A DNA stretch of 64,000 nt, taken from NCBI GenBank assembly GCA_035528035.1, contig DATKZI010000014.1, forward strand, positions 372,001-436,000. The letters run 5' to 3'. The DNA is from JABLTI01 sp035528035. Its GTDB lineage: Archaea > Asgardarchaeota > Heimdallarchaeia > JABLTI01. Made by a program: the position numbers and the translations under genes. Shown here piece by piece: positions 27,295-36,800 of the stretch. The notes beneath the pieces are model-generated. The model saw only the letters and a program-made list of their open reading frames with translations, was not told the DNA's origin and ran no database searches. How positions within the stretch are numbered: position 1 is the first letter of the stretch; each line of letters opens with the position of its first letter.

Positions 27295-28314
27295 ATGACG
27301 GCATCAAAAGTGTATTTCTATAATAATATTGCAAATCTAAAAGCAGGTGTGAATAAATTTTTCAAAATGATTGCAGATGAAATGCAATCAGAGGAAAAAA
27401 TTGGTATAAAGATACATTTTGGTGAAGGTGACAATGACACATATGTAAACCCTTCATTATTAAAAGATGTAACAAAATACTTCACAAATCCAACATTTAT
27501 TGAATGTAATGTTCTTTATAGAGGAAATCGAATGCGAAGAGAGAATCATATCAAGCAAGCTGAAGAGCATGGATTTGATTTTATAGATATTGATATATTA
27601 GATGGAGAAATGGGAGAAGATTATACCGAAGTAGAAATAGATACGAAAAATACTAAAAAAGCAAAAATTGGTCGAGGTATAAAGAAATACGAAAATCTAC
27701 TTTCAATAGCACATTTCAAGGGACATATTGTTTCTGGTTTTGGTGGAGCACTAAAAAATGTTGGTATGGGATTAGGTGCTCGAGGTGGGAAACTAGATAT
27801 GCATGCAGGTGTTTCACCAATAATTGATGAGAAAATATGCACTGCGTGTGGATCCTGTGCAGAACAATGTCCTGGAGATGCAATAACAGTAGATGAGTTT
27901 GCTATAATAAATAGTGACTCATGTATTGGCTGTGCCCAATGTATAGCTGTTTGCTCCGAAGGAGCAATTAAAATTCCATGGGGTAAAAGACCAGCAAATG
28001 AATTTGTTGAGAAAATGGCAGAATACACTCTTGCATGCACAACAAATCGGGAATGGTGGTATATTAATTTCTTAACTAATATTACTATGAAGTGCGATTG
28101 TGTTGGTTCAAAACAAGAACCATTTATGGAAGATATTGGTATTCTCTTTTCAAAAGATCCAATAGCTATTGATAAAGCTTCAATGGATTTAGTAATTGAA
28201 CGATATGGTGATGATCCCTTCAAAATACATAATAAAAATAGTGCTCATATTTTGAAATATGGCGAAGAAATAGGATTAGGCTCCATAAAATATGAATTAG
28301 AAATCGTACAATAA
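27295..28314 (+). CDS. DUF362 protein with 2x[4Fe-4S] ferredoxin domain
   Basis: 339 residues. Residues 1-175 and 240-339 form the DUF362 core (KIGIKIHFGEG, ALKNVGMGLGARGGKLDMH, FSKDPIAIDKASMDLV). Inserted at about 183-225 is a ferredoxin with CTACGSCAEQC and CIGCAQCIAVC, which binds two [4Fe-4S] clusters. Typical of anaerobic archaea and bacteria; an electron-transfer role is inferred and the reaction is unknown. The CDF gene begins 38 bp downstream on the same strand. Confidence 0.9.
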   Translation: MTASKVYFYNNIANLKAGVNKFFKMIADEMQSEEKIGIKIHFGEGDNDTYVNPSLLKDVTKYFTNPTFIECNVLYRGNRMRRENHIKQAEEHGFDFIDIDILDGEMGEDYTEVEIDTKNTKKAKIGRGIKKYENLLSIAHFKGHIVSGFGGALKNVGMGLGARGGKLDMHAGVSPIIDEKICTACGSCAEQCPGDAITVDEFAIINSDSCIGCAQCIAVCSEGAIKIPWGKRPANEFVEKMAEYTLACTTNREWWYINFLTNITMKCDCVGSKQEPFMEDIGILFSKDPIAIDKASMDLVIERYGDDPFKIHNKNSAHILKYGEEIGLGSIKYELEIVQ

Positions 28315-28352
28315 CAAATCTTTTTATCTTCCTTTTTTATTTTAATTTTAAA

Positions 28353-29315
28353 ATGGCTGAACAAAATATTATTTCCATGGGTAATGCTCCTCTTAATAAA
28401 ATGAAATATGCTAAAATAGTTACTATTATTGGGCTATGTATAAATCTCATTTTAGCTTCCTTGAAGGTAACTGTAAGTATAATAAGTAATAATCTTTCAT
28501 TATTAGCTGATGGTTTGGATTCAGGATTAGATTTAGCATCAACAATGTTGGGGTTTTTTGCTATAAGAATTGCAGATAGACCAGCAGATAAGGATCACCA
28601 TTTTGGTCATGGAAAAATAGAAAATCTTTTTTCAGTAGGTATTGCATTGTTACTAGTAGCTTCTTCAGGTATTATTGGCTTTCAAGCTGTTGATAAATTA
28701 ATAAAACATACTTTACCAGAATTTTTAATCTATAATGTAATTGTTGCAAGCTCCAGTATTGTATTAAAAGCAGTACTTGTTTTTATAAATATTCGAATTG
28801 GTAAGAAGATTAAATCACCAACTTTAATTGCTAACGGTTTGAATTTTCGAACCGATATTTTAACATCAGGAGTGGTATTGGTTTCTGTTATAATAGCACC
28901 TCTAACAGTAAATGGTTTTGATTTATATTGGGTAGATTCTATTATTGCATTAATGATAAGTGTAGTAATTATTTTCACAGCAATTAAAATTACTAAAGAA
29001 GCAGCAAAAGTTCTTCTGGATGAAAGTCCAAATCAAGAGATGGTCGATAGTATAGCTAAAATCGCTAAAAATCAAGAGGGAGTAAAAGATATAACAAATA
29101 TTAGAGCTAGAGCCATTGGAGCTGAAAATATTCTTGTTGATTTAATTGTTCTTTTAAATCCAAAAATTACTATTGAGGAAGGACATAATATCGTTTGTCA
29201 ATTAGAGAAAGTAATTATGGAACAATTACCTGTAAAATACTTACAAATCCATATGGAACCTTATCATTCTAATGAACCTGAGCAATGTGATCCCAAGGTG
29301 TCTGAAAATGAATGA
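28353..29315 (+). CDS. cation diffusion facilitator family transporter
   Basis: 320 residues with six helices and a C-terminal cytosolic domain (about 215-310). The helix-2 metal motif is D56-x3-D60. The helix-5 motif is N164-FRT-D168, with Asn in place of the usual His or Asp. HHFGHGK is in the loop after helix 2. CDF proteins export Zn, Fe, Mn or Co in exchange for protons. The Asn suggests altered metal choice but does not name the metal. It overlaps the next small gene by 8 bp, so the two are translationally coupled. Confidence 0.92.
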   Translation: MAEQNIISMGNAPLNKMKYAKIVTIIGLCINLILASLKVTVSIISNNLSLLADGLDSGLDLASTMLGFFAIRIADRPADKDHHFGHGKIENLFSVGIALLLVASSGIIGFQAVDKLIKHTLPEFLIYNVIVASSSIVLKAVLVFINIRIGKKIKSPTLIANGLNFRTDILTSGVVLVSVIIAPLTVNGFDLYWVDSIIALMISVVIIFTAIKITKEAAKVLLDESPNQEMVDSIAKIAKNQEGVKDITNIRARAIGAENILVDLIVLLNPKITIEEGHNIVCQLEKVIMEQLPVKYLQIHMEPYHSNEPEQCDPKVSENE

Positions 29316-29628
29316 CAGTAAAGAAGAGAGAGATGCTTCAAAAGAATTCATTTTAAAATCAAGTTATATTATTTTTCTAGTAATTGGAATAATAATATGC
29401 TCAGCAGCAATATTAATTGGAACAATATATCTATTCAGCAACCCTGGTCTTACATCCGGTCTTATTTTTAGTGCAATATTAGTGTTCTTTTTGATTGTTC
29501 CAGTAATTTTATTATTAATTTTCTATTTCAAGAAAGTGAAAAAAATATCTTTCAAAGAAAATGAAGAAGAAGATTCTATAATGGAAAAGCCCAAAAGAGT
29601 TATACTTATAGAAGAAAGATTAAAATAA
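29308..29628 (+). CDS. small two-helix membrane protein
   Basis: 106 residues, family unknown. Helices are at about 18-43 and 51-73, followed by a charged, acidic cytosolic tail. The ATG at 29308 is chosen because AAGGTG lies 7 nt upstream and overlap with the CDF stop (ATGAATGA) is typical coupling. The open frame extends upstream to 29272 inside the CDF gene. The AlkP-superfamily gene starts 22 bp later. Confidence 0.75.
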   Translation: MNDSKEERDASKEFILKSSYIIFLVIGIIICSAAILIGTIYLFSNPGLTSGLIFSAILVFFLIVPVILLLIFYFKKVKKISFKENEEEDSIMEKPKRVILIEERLK

Positions 29629-29650
29629 AAATAACTTGGTGTAAAATTAA

Positions 29651-31489
29651 ATGGTAAAAAAGAAATTAAATGTTATTTTATTATGGTTTTTAGTAATTTT
29701 TACGATACAATTAGCTGTAGGATTAAAAGCATTAAATGCTCAATTTTCTTTAAACAATCCTTTAGATATTAAGGATGAAGTAGCAGAAATTGATCTTATT
29801 GATATACCAAATAGAATTACTGATCAAGTATTATTTCTCTTTGTTGATGGAATGAGATATGATAAAATGCTTGAAGCAAATACCCCTAATATGGATAGAT
29901 TACAAATAAATGGGACATCTTATAGCAATTTTAGGTCTGTTTTACCAAGTTATAGTACTGTTAATTATGCTTCATTTGCTAGTGGGTCAAGTCCAAATTT
30001 TACTGAAGTTTATTCTAATGGATATAATGGTAATCTAATTTTACCAACATTGTATAGTTTGATAAATAGTAATGAACTCAATAAAAGTTTGATTACTGGA
30101 GGAACTTCATGGGCGGATCTTTTTGGGGCTTATTCAGATTTGACAGTTAAAGTAGAAGTAGAAGGTTTTCATACATTAAAAGAAGGTATAGAAATTATGG
30201 TGGCGGTCCATGAAACTATACCAGGAAATTTTAGCAAAATACAATTTATTGGATTTGAAGATGTTGATGCTGCAGGACATGAATTTGGAGCAGCATCATC
30301 TGTATATATTGAAACCATCGAAACAATAGATACTTACATTGGTGAGATAATTGATTTGTACGATTCAATGGGACAATTAGAAAATACCACTATTATTTTA
30401 TTCAGTGATCATGGACATGCAGATGTGGGGGGACATGGTGCCAATGACAATGATCAAACACATGGAACATTGATAATGTCGGGAAAAGGAATAAGATATG
30501 AAAATACTATCGTAACAGAGAGAGTTTGTATTAATTCAATAACTCCTACGGTATTAACTATGTTAGGAATATCTCTAGCACCATTAATGAATGGGAAGAT
30601 TCTGGATGATTATATAACTACAACTCTAAAACAAAACGCCCTTTATGCGATACAATCAGCTGAAATTATGATACAGCAAACAAATGAATCATTGAATAAA
30701 ATCAAGGCGTTCTCTAAAGCAACTAGACAAATTTATGCTAACGATATAGAGATTTTAAAAGCAAATATTACTGAAGCAAAAACCAGTTATTCGTTAGCAA
30801 ATTATTTTACAGCTTATAATGATGTTAAGGAAACAACAATTACTATTAGAAAATTATTAGGAACAATGATATTTCAATACGATGCTATTAAACGATTATC
30901 GCGAACAATTCTAATCATTGGATTAGCTGCTTTCTGTTCAGTGTTAATTTTCTTTTTACAGCAAAGGAAGATTATTGAAATTTGTCATCAAAAAATTTTG
31001 GCAAAAGAATTGTTACTGCCTGAAATTATTACTGCATTTACAGCTTTTATTATAGGAGTAATAATTTTTGCTAGTTTCAAAGCAGGTTTTAGTGCAACAA
31101 ATTTTAATAGCGTTAAACAAACTGTGCCACCAATAATGATAACTTTTGGGGTGCAAGTTTTCATATTAATATTCTTACCTTGGTTTCTTGTCTATATCTT
31201 AAAACATAAGAAACAATCTGAAAAGAAGAAATTCAAAGAATGGCGACCATTATTTATGCGTGGTTCAATTGGAGCAATTTTCTTTGGCACGTTACCAATT
31301 TTTGGTTACTTTATATATGTAATAACAGTTTTTGAACCTTGGCCTAATTGGTATTTCCCACCAATAAATGATGTCTATGCATTTATGACAATCGGTATCT
31401 TAGGTTGTGTTTTCATTTTAATTGCATTAATTCAGCAATTTGTGCTTATTGGATTAGATATAAAGCTTGGAAAACAAAGTATTAGCTAG
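29651..31489 (+). CDS. alkaline-phosphatase-superfamily membrane phosphodiesterase, GPI-EtnP-transferase-like layout
   Basis: 612 residues. An N-terminal helix (8-26) is followed by an outward catalytic domain (about 55-320) and about five C-terminal helices (410-600). Metal and catalytic residues line up with the type I phosphodiesterase/nucleotide pyrophosphatase family: D66 in FVDGMRYD, S102 (in PSYSTVNY) as candidate nucleophile, D206 and H210 in DVDAAGHEFG, D253/H254 in SDHGH, and H271 in THGT. A single N-terminal anchor, outside AlkP domain and multi-helix C-terminus is also the layout of eukaryotic PIG-N/O/G. The substrate is unknown; transfer or hydrolysis of a lipid-linked phosphodiester is plausible. 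GGTGT lies 8 nt upstream of the ATG. Confidence 0.83.
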   Translation: MVKKKLNVILLWFLVIFTIQLAVGLKALNAQFSLNNPLDIKDEVAEIDLIDIPNRITDQVLFLFVDGMRYDKMLEANTPNMDRLQINGTSYSNFRSVLPSYSTVNYASFASGSSPNFTEVYSNGYNGNLILPTLYSLINSNELNKSLITGGTSWADLFGAYSDLTVKVEVEGFHTLKEGIEIMVAVHETIPGNFSKIQFIGFEDVDAAGHEFGAASSVYIETIETIDTYIGEIIDLYDSMGQLENTTIILFSDHGHADVGGHGANDNDQTHGTLIMSGKGIRYENTIVTERVCINSITPTVLTMLGISLAPLMNGKILDDYITTTLKQNALYAIQSAEIMIQQTNESLNKIKAFSKATRQIYANDIEILKANITEAKTSYSLANYFTAYNDVKETTITIRKLLGTMIFQYDAIKRLSRTILIIGLAAFCSVLIFFLQQRKIIEICHQKILAKELLLPEIITAFTAFIIGVIIFASFKAGFSATNFNSVKQTVPPIMITFGVQVFILIFLPWFLVYILKHKKQSEKKKFKEWRPLFMRGSIGAIFFGTLPIFGYFIYVITVFEPWPNWYFPPINDVYAFMTIGILGCVFILIALIQQFVLIGLDIKLGKQSIS

Positions 31490-31609
31490 TTTTTTTGTAT
31501 TTACAACTAATACTTCTATTCTCTTTTTAAATTAAAAATCCGATTTGATAATCTTTGTCAGAAAAAATTTTTTACTTTATAATTGTATATTAATATAAAA
31601 TCATTTTTC

Positions 31610-31619
31610 GGAGGTAATG
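31610..31619 (+). promoter_or_regulatory. ribosome-binding site at unusual spacing before mscL
   Basis: GGAGGT (31610-31615) is a near-perfect Shine-Dalgarno sequence only 1-2 nt from the ATG at 31617. No other in-frame start is near. Confidence 0.5.
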
Positions 31620-32072
31620 ACTATATCAGATAAAGATCAAATCGAAGAAAGCCCATTTAAAACAACTGATGAAGCAATTTTAGCAGAACTAAAAGCAATA
31701 AAAGAATTACTTAGTCCAAAAGAAGAAGAAAAACTTCCAGAAGTAATAAAAAAGAAGAGATTCCATAGAGTTAGGAGTTTTGGTACTGAATTCATACTAT
31801 TTGTCAGAAAATACAAGGTTCTTGGACTTGCTGTTGCATTTATTATGGCTACCTATATTGGGCTTTTAGTGCAATCTTTAGTAAATGATATTATAATGCC
31901 AGTTTTTCAATATATTCCAGGTTTGAAAAATCTAGATAGTTTAGCTGATTGGCAAGTGGGTCCATTCTTTATTGGAAGTTTCATTTCGACCATAATTATT
32001 TTCATTATAATATCGTTTGTTTTGTTCTTAATAGTAAAAATAGGATCTAAATTAGGTTTAGATAAAGATTAA
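31617..32072 (+). CDS. large-conductance mechanosensitive channel MscL-like
   Basis: 151 residues. A charged N-terminal extension (1-58, predicted coil) precedes an MscL-like pore. The pore has helix 1 with LGLAVAFIMATYIGLLVQSLVNDIIMPVFQYIPG, a short extracellular loop, and helix 2 (FFIGSFISTIIIFIIISFVLFLIVK). The NDIIMP signature is characteristic. The channel opens under membrane tension to release solutes. The N-terminal extension of about 55 residues is longer than in bacterial MscL. Confidence 0.87.
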   Translation: MTISDKDQIEESPFKTTDEAILAELKAIKELLSPKEEEKLPEVIKKKRFHRVRSFGTEFILFVRKYKVLGLAVAFIMATYIGLLVQSLVNDIIMPVFQYIPGLKNLDSLADWQVGPFFIGSFISTIIIFIIISFVLFLIVKIGSKLGLDKD

Positions 32073-32075
32073 TAG

Positions 32076-32105
32076 TAACCAAAAATTTGGTTATTATTTT
32101 TTTTT
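32076..32105 (+). terminator. hairpin terminator between mscL and guaA
   Basis: TAACCAAA (32076-32083) / TTTGGTTA (32086-32093), then a run of T interrupted once. It lies in the convergent gap, and the T-run overlaps the end of guaA. Confidence 0.8.
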
Positions 32106-33669
32106 ATTCCCATTCGATTGTTGCAGGTGGTTTTGAAGTAATATCATAGACTATTCGATTTACCTTTTTAACCTCATTTATTATTCTATTAGAGATAATT
32201 CCCAAAGTTTCATAAGGAATTTTAGACCAATCAGCAGTCATAGCATCCACCGAATCAACTGACCGTAAAACCACAGTCCATTCATAGGTTCTTTCATCAC
32301 CTTGAACACCAACAGATTTCACAGGCAATAATACAGAGAAACTTTGCCAATAGTTATTATATTCTCCTCGATTTTTTAACTCCTCAAGAAAAATAGCATC
32401 CACTTCTTTTAAAGTATCAAGTTTTTCTTGTGTTATTTCACCTAAAATACGAACAGATAATCCAGGACCTGGAAATGGATGACGATCTATCAAATCTTTA
32501 GGAATGTTAAGTAAACGACCAACTTTCCTTACTTCATCTTTGTATAGTTCTTTCAATGGTTCAATCACTTTCATTGACATTTTATCGGGAAGGGTTACAT
32601 TATGATGACTCTTAATTTTAGCAGCTGTTTTTGATGGTTGAGCAGATTCTATTCGATCAGGATAAATTGTTCCTTGTGCTAAAAAGCCAAATGAGCCGAA
32701 TTTTTTCTCAAGGTGCTTTTCAAATGTTTCAAATACTTCAATGAATTTATAGCCAATAATTTTTCTTTTTTCTTCTGGATCAATCACACCTTTGACAGCA
32801 TTCAGAAAATTTTCACGTTCGTTCAATCTGTAAAAATTAGTAAAGTTTAATTCCTTTTTGAAAAAACGTTCTACTTGTTCTGGCTCGTTTTTTCTCATAA
32901 AACCATGATCAACAAAAACACAATAGAGATGATCACCAATTGCTTTGTGAAGCAAAATAGCTGATACAGTGGAATCTACCCCTCCACTTACACCAATAAG
33001 AATTCGATTATTACCAACAATTTCCTGGATTTCTTTAATTTGATTATCAATATATCCTTCCATGGACCAATTTTTTTCTAGTTTACTGATAGTAAAAAGA
33101 AAATTACTCAATAATTGATTACCATTATCAGTATGAACAACTTCAGGATGGAATTGGAGACCAAAAATATTTTTCTCAAGATTTTCGAAAGCAGCAATAG
33201 AACAATTTTCACTTGAAGCAGTGATTGTGAAACCTTCTGGAAGCATTGTTACTTTATCACCATGGGACATCCACACACTATTTTCATGCTCAAATCCTTG
33301 AAACAAATGTTGATTATTTTGGATTTTTATAATAGTTTTACCATATTCATTTTGATTTCCTGGAGAAACTTTTCCACCAAAATATAGTGATATGAATTGA
33401 TGCCCATAACATAAACCGAGTATAGGAATATTTTGTTCTTCCAAAAAGGACATCGTTTCTTTAGAAACCTTAGGAGCATGTTTTGTATAAACACTATTCG
33501 GTCCACCTGAGAAGATGATAGATTTTACATTTTTCTTAATTAGCTCATTGGGTGTAACATCCCAAGAGAAAATTTCAGAAAGAACCCCTAGATCCCTTAC
33601 CCTACGTGCAATTAGATGAGTATATTGACCACCAAAATCAATTACTGCTACAATATTAGTATTCATCAA
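32104..33669 (-). CDS. guaA: GMP synthase (glutamine-hydrolysing), single chain
   Basis: 521 residues that convert XMP to GMP using glutamine and ATP. The N-terminal class I glutaminase domain has the nucleophile C87 in GLCYGH and the FHPEV His-Glu pair. The ATP-pyrophosphatase domain has SGGVDST, and GFLAQGTIYPDRIES follows. The C-terminal dimerisation domain ends KPPATIEWE. Many archaea encode the two parts as separate genes, while this fused form is the bacterial and eukaryotic arrangement. All catalytic motifs are intact. Confidence 0.96.
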   Translation of the reverse strand: MMNTNIVAVIDFGGQYTHLIARRVRDLGVLSEIFSWDVTPNELIKKNVKSIIFSGGPNSVYTKHAPKVSKETMSFLEEQNIPILGLCYGHQFISLYFGGKVSPGNQNEYGKTIIKIQNNQHLFQGFEHENSVWMSHGDKVTMLPEGFTITASSENCSIAAFENLEKNIFGLQFHPEVVHTDNGNQLLSNFLFTISKLEKNWSMEGYIDNQIKEIQEIVGNNRILIGVSGGVDSTVSAILLHKAIGDHLYCVFVDHGFMRKNEPEQVERFFKKELNFTNFYRLNERENFLNAVKGVIDPEEKRKIIGYKFIEVFETFEKHLEKKFGSFGFLAQGTIYPDRIESAQPSKTAAKIKSHHNVTLPDKMSMKVIEPLKELYKDEVRKVGRLLNIPKDLIDRHPFPGPGLSVRILGEITQEKLDTLKEVDAIFLEELKNRGEYNNYWQSFSVLLPVKSVGVQGDERTYEWTVVLRSVDSVDAMTADWSKIPYETLGIISNRIINEVKKVNRIVYDITSKPPATIEWE

Positions 33670-33882
33670 TAGTTTTCCAACTATGCTACAAAAAGAACTA
33701 TCCTTTTTAACTGTTCAGTTTATATTATTATGTTAATTTTTATTAGAATGACCAAAATAAAATACCATCATTATTTTTTTAGACAGAACATATTATATGA
33801 ACTATGAATTTGGAATTTAAGACTACATTATTAAATTACTATAACATTTAGTATAATATCAGCTTCGGGGAAATAAGGGCCT

Positions 33883-36800
33883 ATGAAATTAGAAAGCAGT
33901 AAAATTAGAAAAATAAAATTTACCTTATTTATTGGAATTCAGATAATTATTATTCTAATGAACAGTTTTGTACTAGTGAATTCTTTAAAGCCTTCAACCG
34001 AAGAGAATTTTATTGATGTATCTGCTGAAAATATGGATATAGTTAAATCGAATTTAATTGATCATCCGACATATGCTCCATTATCATATACACCGAAAGC
34101 ATTACCTGAAACAGGAACAGGAATTAATTGGGGCAATTTTTCAATTATTGATCAACCTTATCAACCAATTACCCCTCGAGTAGCTATTGATTTTTATAAT
34201 AATTCACACCTTTTTTGGTCAAATTATAAGAATGGTCGGTCTCTTTTCCATCAAATTGTCTATAAAAATGGAACTATCGGAGAACAAGAATTAATTTATA
34301 ATCAGTTAAGTGGAACAGAAATAAAGTGTGATGCAGTAGCTGATGTATTTGGTAATATTCATTTAGCTTTCTCTTGGGGAAGTGGTACCTCTGGTCAAAA
34401 AACTTTCTATAAAAAATGGTCAAATGGATCTTGGAGCGAACTTGAGCGAGTGGATTTTGGTATGGATGAAAATGGAGGAGCAATACCTGCACATTCACCA
34501 GAATTAGCTGTTACTAATAATGGGATACCACACATTCTTTGGTCAGGCAAAGTATTATCATTACCGAATTTATTATACCGACCCATTTATTACCAAAGAA
34601 GAATAGGACCAAATCAATGGAGTCAAGTAGTACATACAAGTTACGCTGAACCCGGTAATTATAAAATGATTATAACTCCTAATGATGTTGTACATGTTTT
34701 ACTTTCACAAAGAACGGGAAATACCTATGTAGCGTATCAAGAAATTAACTATTATGATAAGGATATTGAGGAAAATAATTGGGGATTACAAGAGAATCTA
34801 TTATCTGAAGTAATGGAAAAAACAGCTGTAGTTGTACCAACACCTGAAATGATCGCGATAGATAATACAGTATACTGCTATTTCTTATCTATTAATAGTT
34901 TTACAGCTGGATTATATAATATTGTTAAATCAGGTCAAACTTGGAGTAATTATAATTTATTAACAACTAATATTTCAATTTATGGAACAATAAGATTGTC
35001 AGGAGCAGCATCAAAAAGAGGGGACCTAATATTAACATGGCCAAAGAATGATTATAATGGGGGTTTATTCAGAGGAGGAATTTTTCATCAAACATATATT
35101 AATGATATAGATGAATATTCAGAGCCTTATTATATAAATGAAGAACAAGTAACAGGTGTAGAACCAACTTTAGTTTATAATCAGAAAACTGATACATTAC
35201 ATTTAGTTTGGTGGGATTATTTAGCTGGAACATCTACAAAAGCACTCTTTTATACAGAAGGATTCTTTGATACGGATATGGATGGATTATCAAATGAAGA
35301 TGAAGTAAATATCTATGGTACAAATCCAATTAAAGCTGATACAGATGAAGATATGATTGATGATGGGGAGGAAATAAAATTAGGATTAGATCCACTAAAT
35401 CCTGATGAAGATTCTGATCTAATTTTGGATGGTTGGGAGATTAGCTATGGATATGACCCTTTTAACAGCACCGATGCAGGAATTGATTTTGATTTAGATG
35501 GTCTTACCACATATTATGAATTTACTAATCAAACAAATCCAAATTTAAATGATACAGATACAGATGGGTTATTGGATGGAGAGGAAGTAACTGTATATTT
35601 TACTAATCCTACAAAAGCTGACACCGATAATGACCTTTTAACTGATGGAGTAGAATTATTTACTTATTTTACAAATCCGTTGAATAATGACACAGAAAAT
35701 GATGGTATGCCAGATGGCTATGAGATTTTTAATGGACTGGATCCGTTAGTAAACGATTCACTGGATGATCCTGATTTCGACACCTTAACCAATTACTTTG
35801 AATATACTGTTGGAACAAATCCGAATTCAAACGATACAGATGCAGATTTGTTAACTGATTATGAAGAATTATTCATTTATTTCACAAATCCATTACTATT
35901 GGATTCGGACACAGATGGGTTAGATGATCATTATGAAATAGTAATCGATCCTCTTGATACTAGATATTTAACGAATAATATATACCAAACAAATCCATTA
36001 AAAAGTGATACAGACATGGATTCACTTTCAGACCTTTTTGAAATAAATGTTTCACTCACGAATCCAATAAAGAATGATACAGATAATGACTTGATGTTAG
36101 ATGGATATGAATTGCTGTTTGGTTTAAATCCCTTTGTTGATGATTCTGCAGCTGATTATGATAATGATAGATTATCTAACTATCTTGAATTTTTATTATC
36201 AAGTAATCCATTCGACGCAGACACAGATGATGATCGAGTCACAGATTATGAAGAGTATATTCTCGGAACTGATCTTAATAAAATTGATACGGATGGAGAT
36301 GGTTTGACAGATTATCTCGAGTTCAAATATTGGCATACAAACGCTACTAATCCAGATACGGATTACGATGGTTTAAATGATTTATTTGAGCTCTATGTTT
36401 TCGGTTCTAGCCCTACCAATCCAGACACAGATGGAGATGGTCTTATAGATGGCGATGAAGTTTATATTTATGGATCTCATCCTGCTTTTGTTGACACAGA
36501 TGGAGATGGGTTAACAGATCCTCAAGAAGTAGCATTTGGTTCTTTCCCCTATATGATGGATTCCGATGAAGATGGTATGCTGGACTTTTTTGAATATACT
36601 TATGGTTTTAATCCTCTTATTGATGATTCCAAAAATGATCCTGATGGTGATAATTTAATAAATCTCGATGAGTTTTGGTTCAATTCTAATCCACTAATAA
36701 ATGATACAGATGGGGATATGCTTACAGATTACGAAGAGGCTTACATTTACCTCTCTTCACCAATTAGACAAGATTCAGATTTTGATGCAATTGGTGATTA

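Noticed and set aside
27621..28223. 200-codon minus-strand open frame
   Set aside because: Antisense to the well-supported DUF362/ferredoxin gene; the product is low-complexity with no domain.
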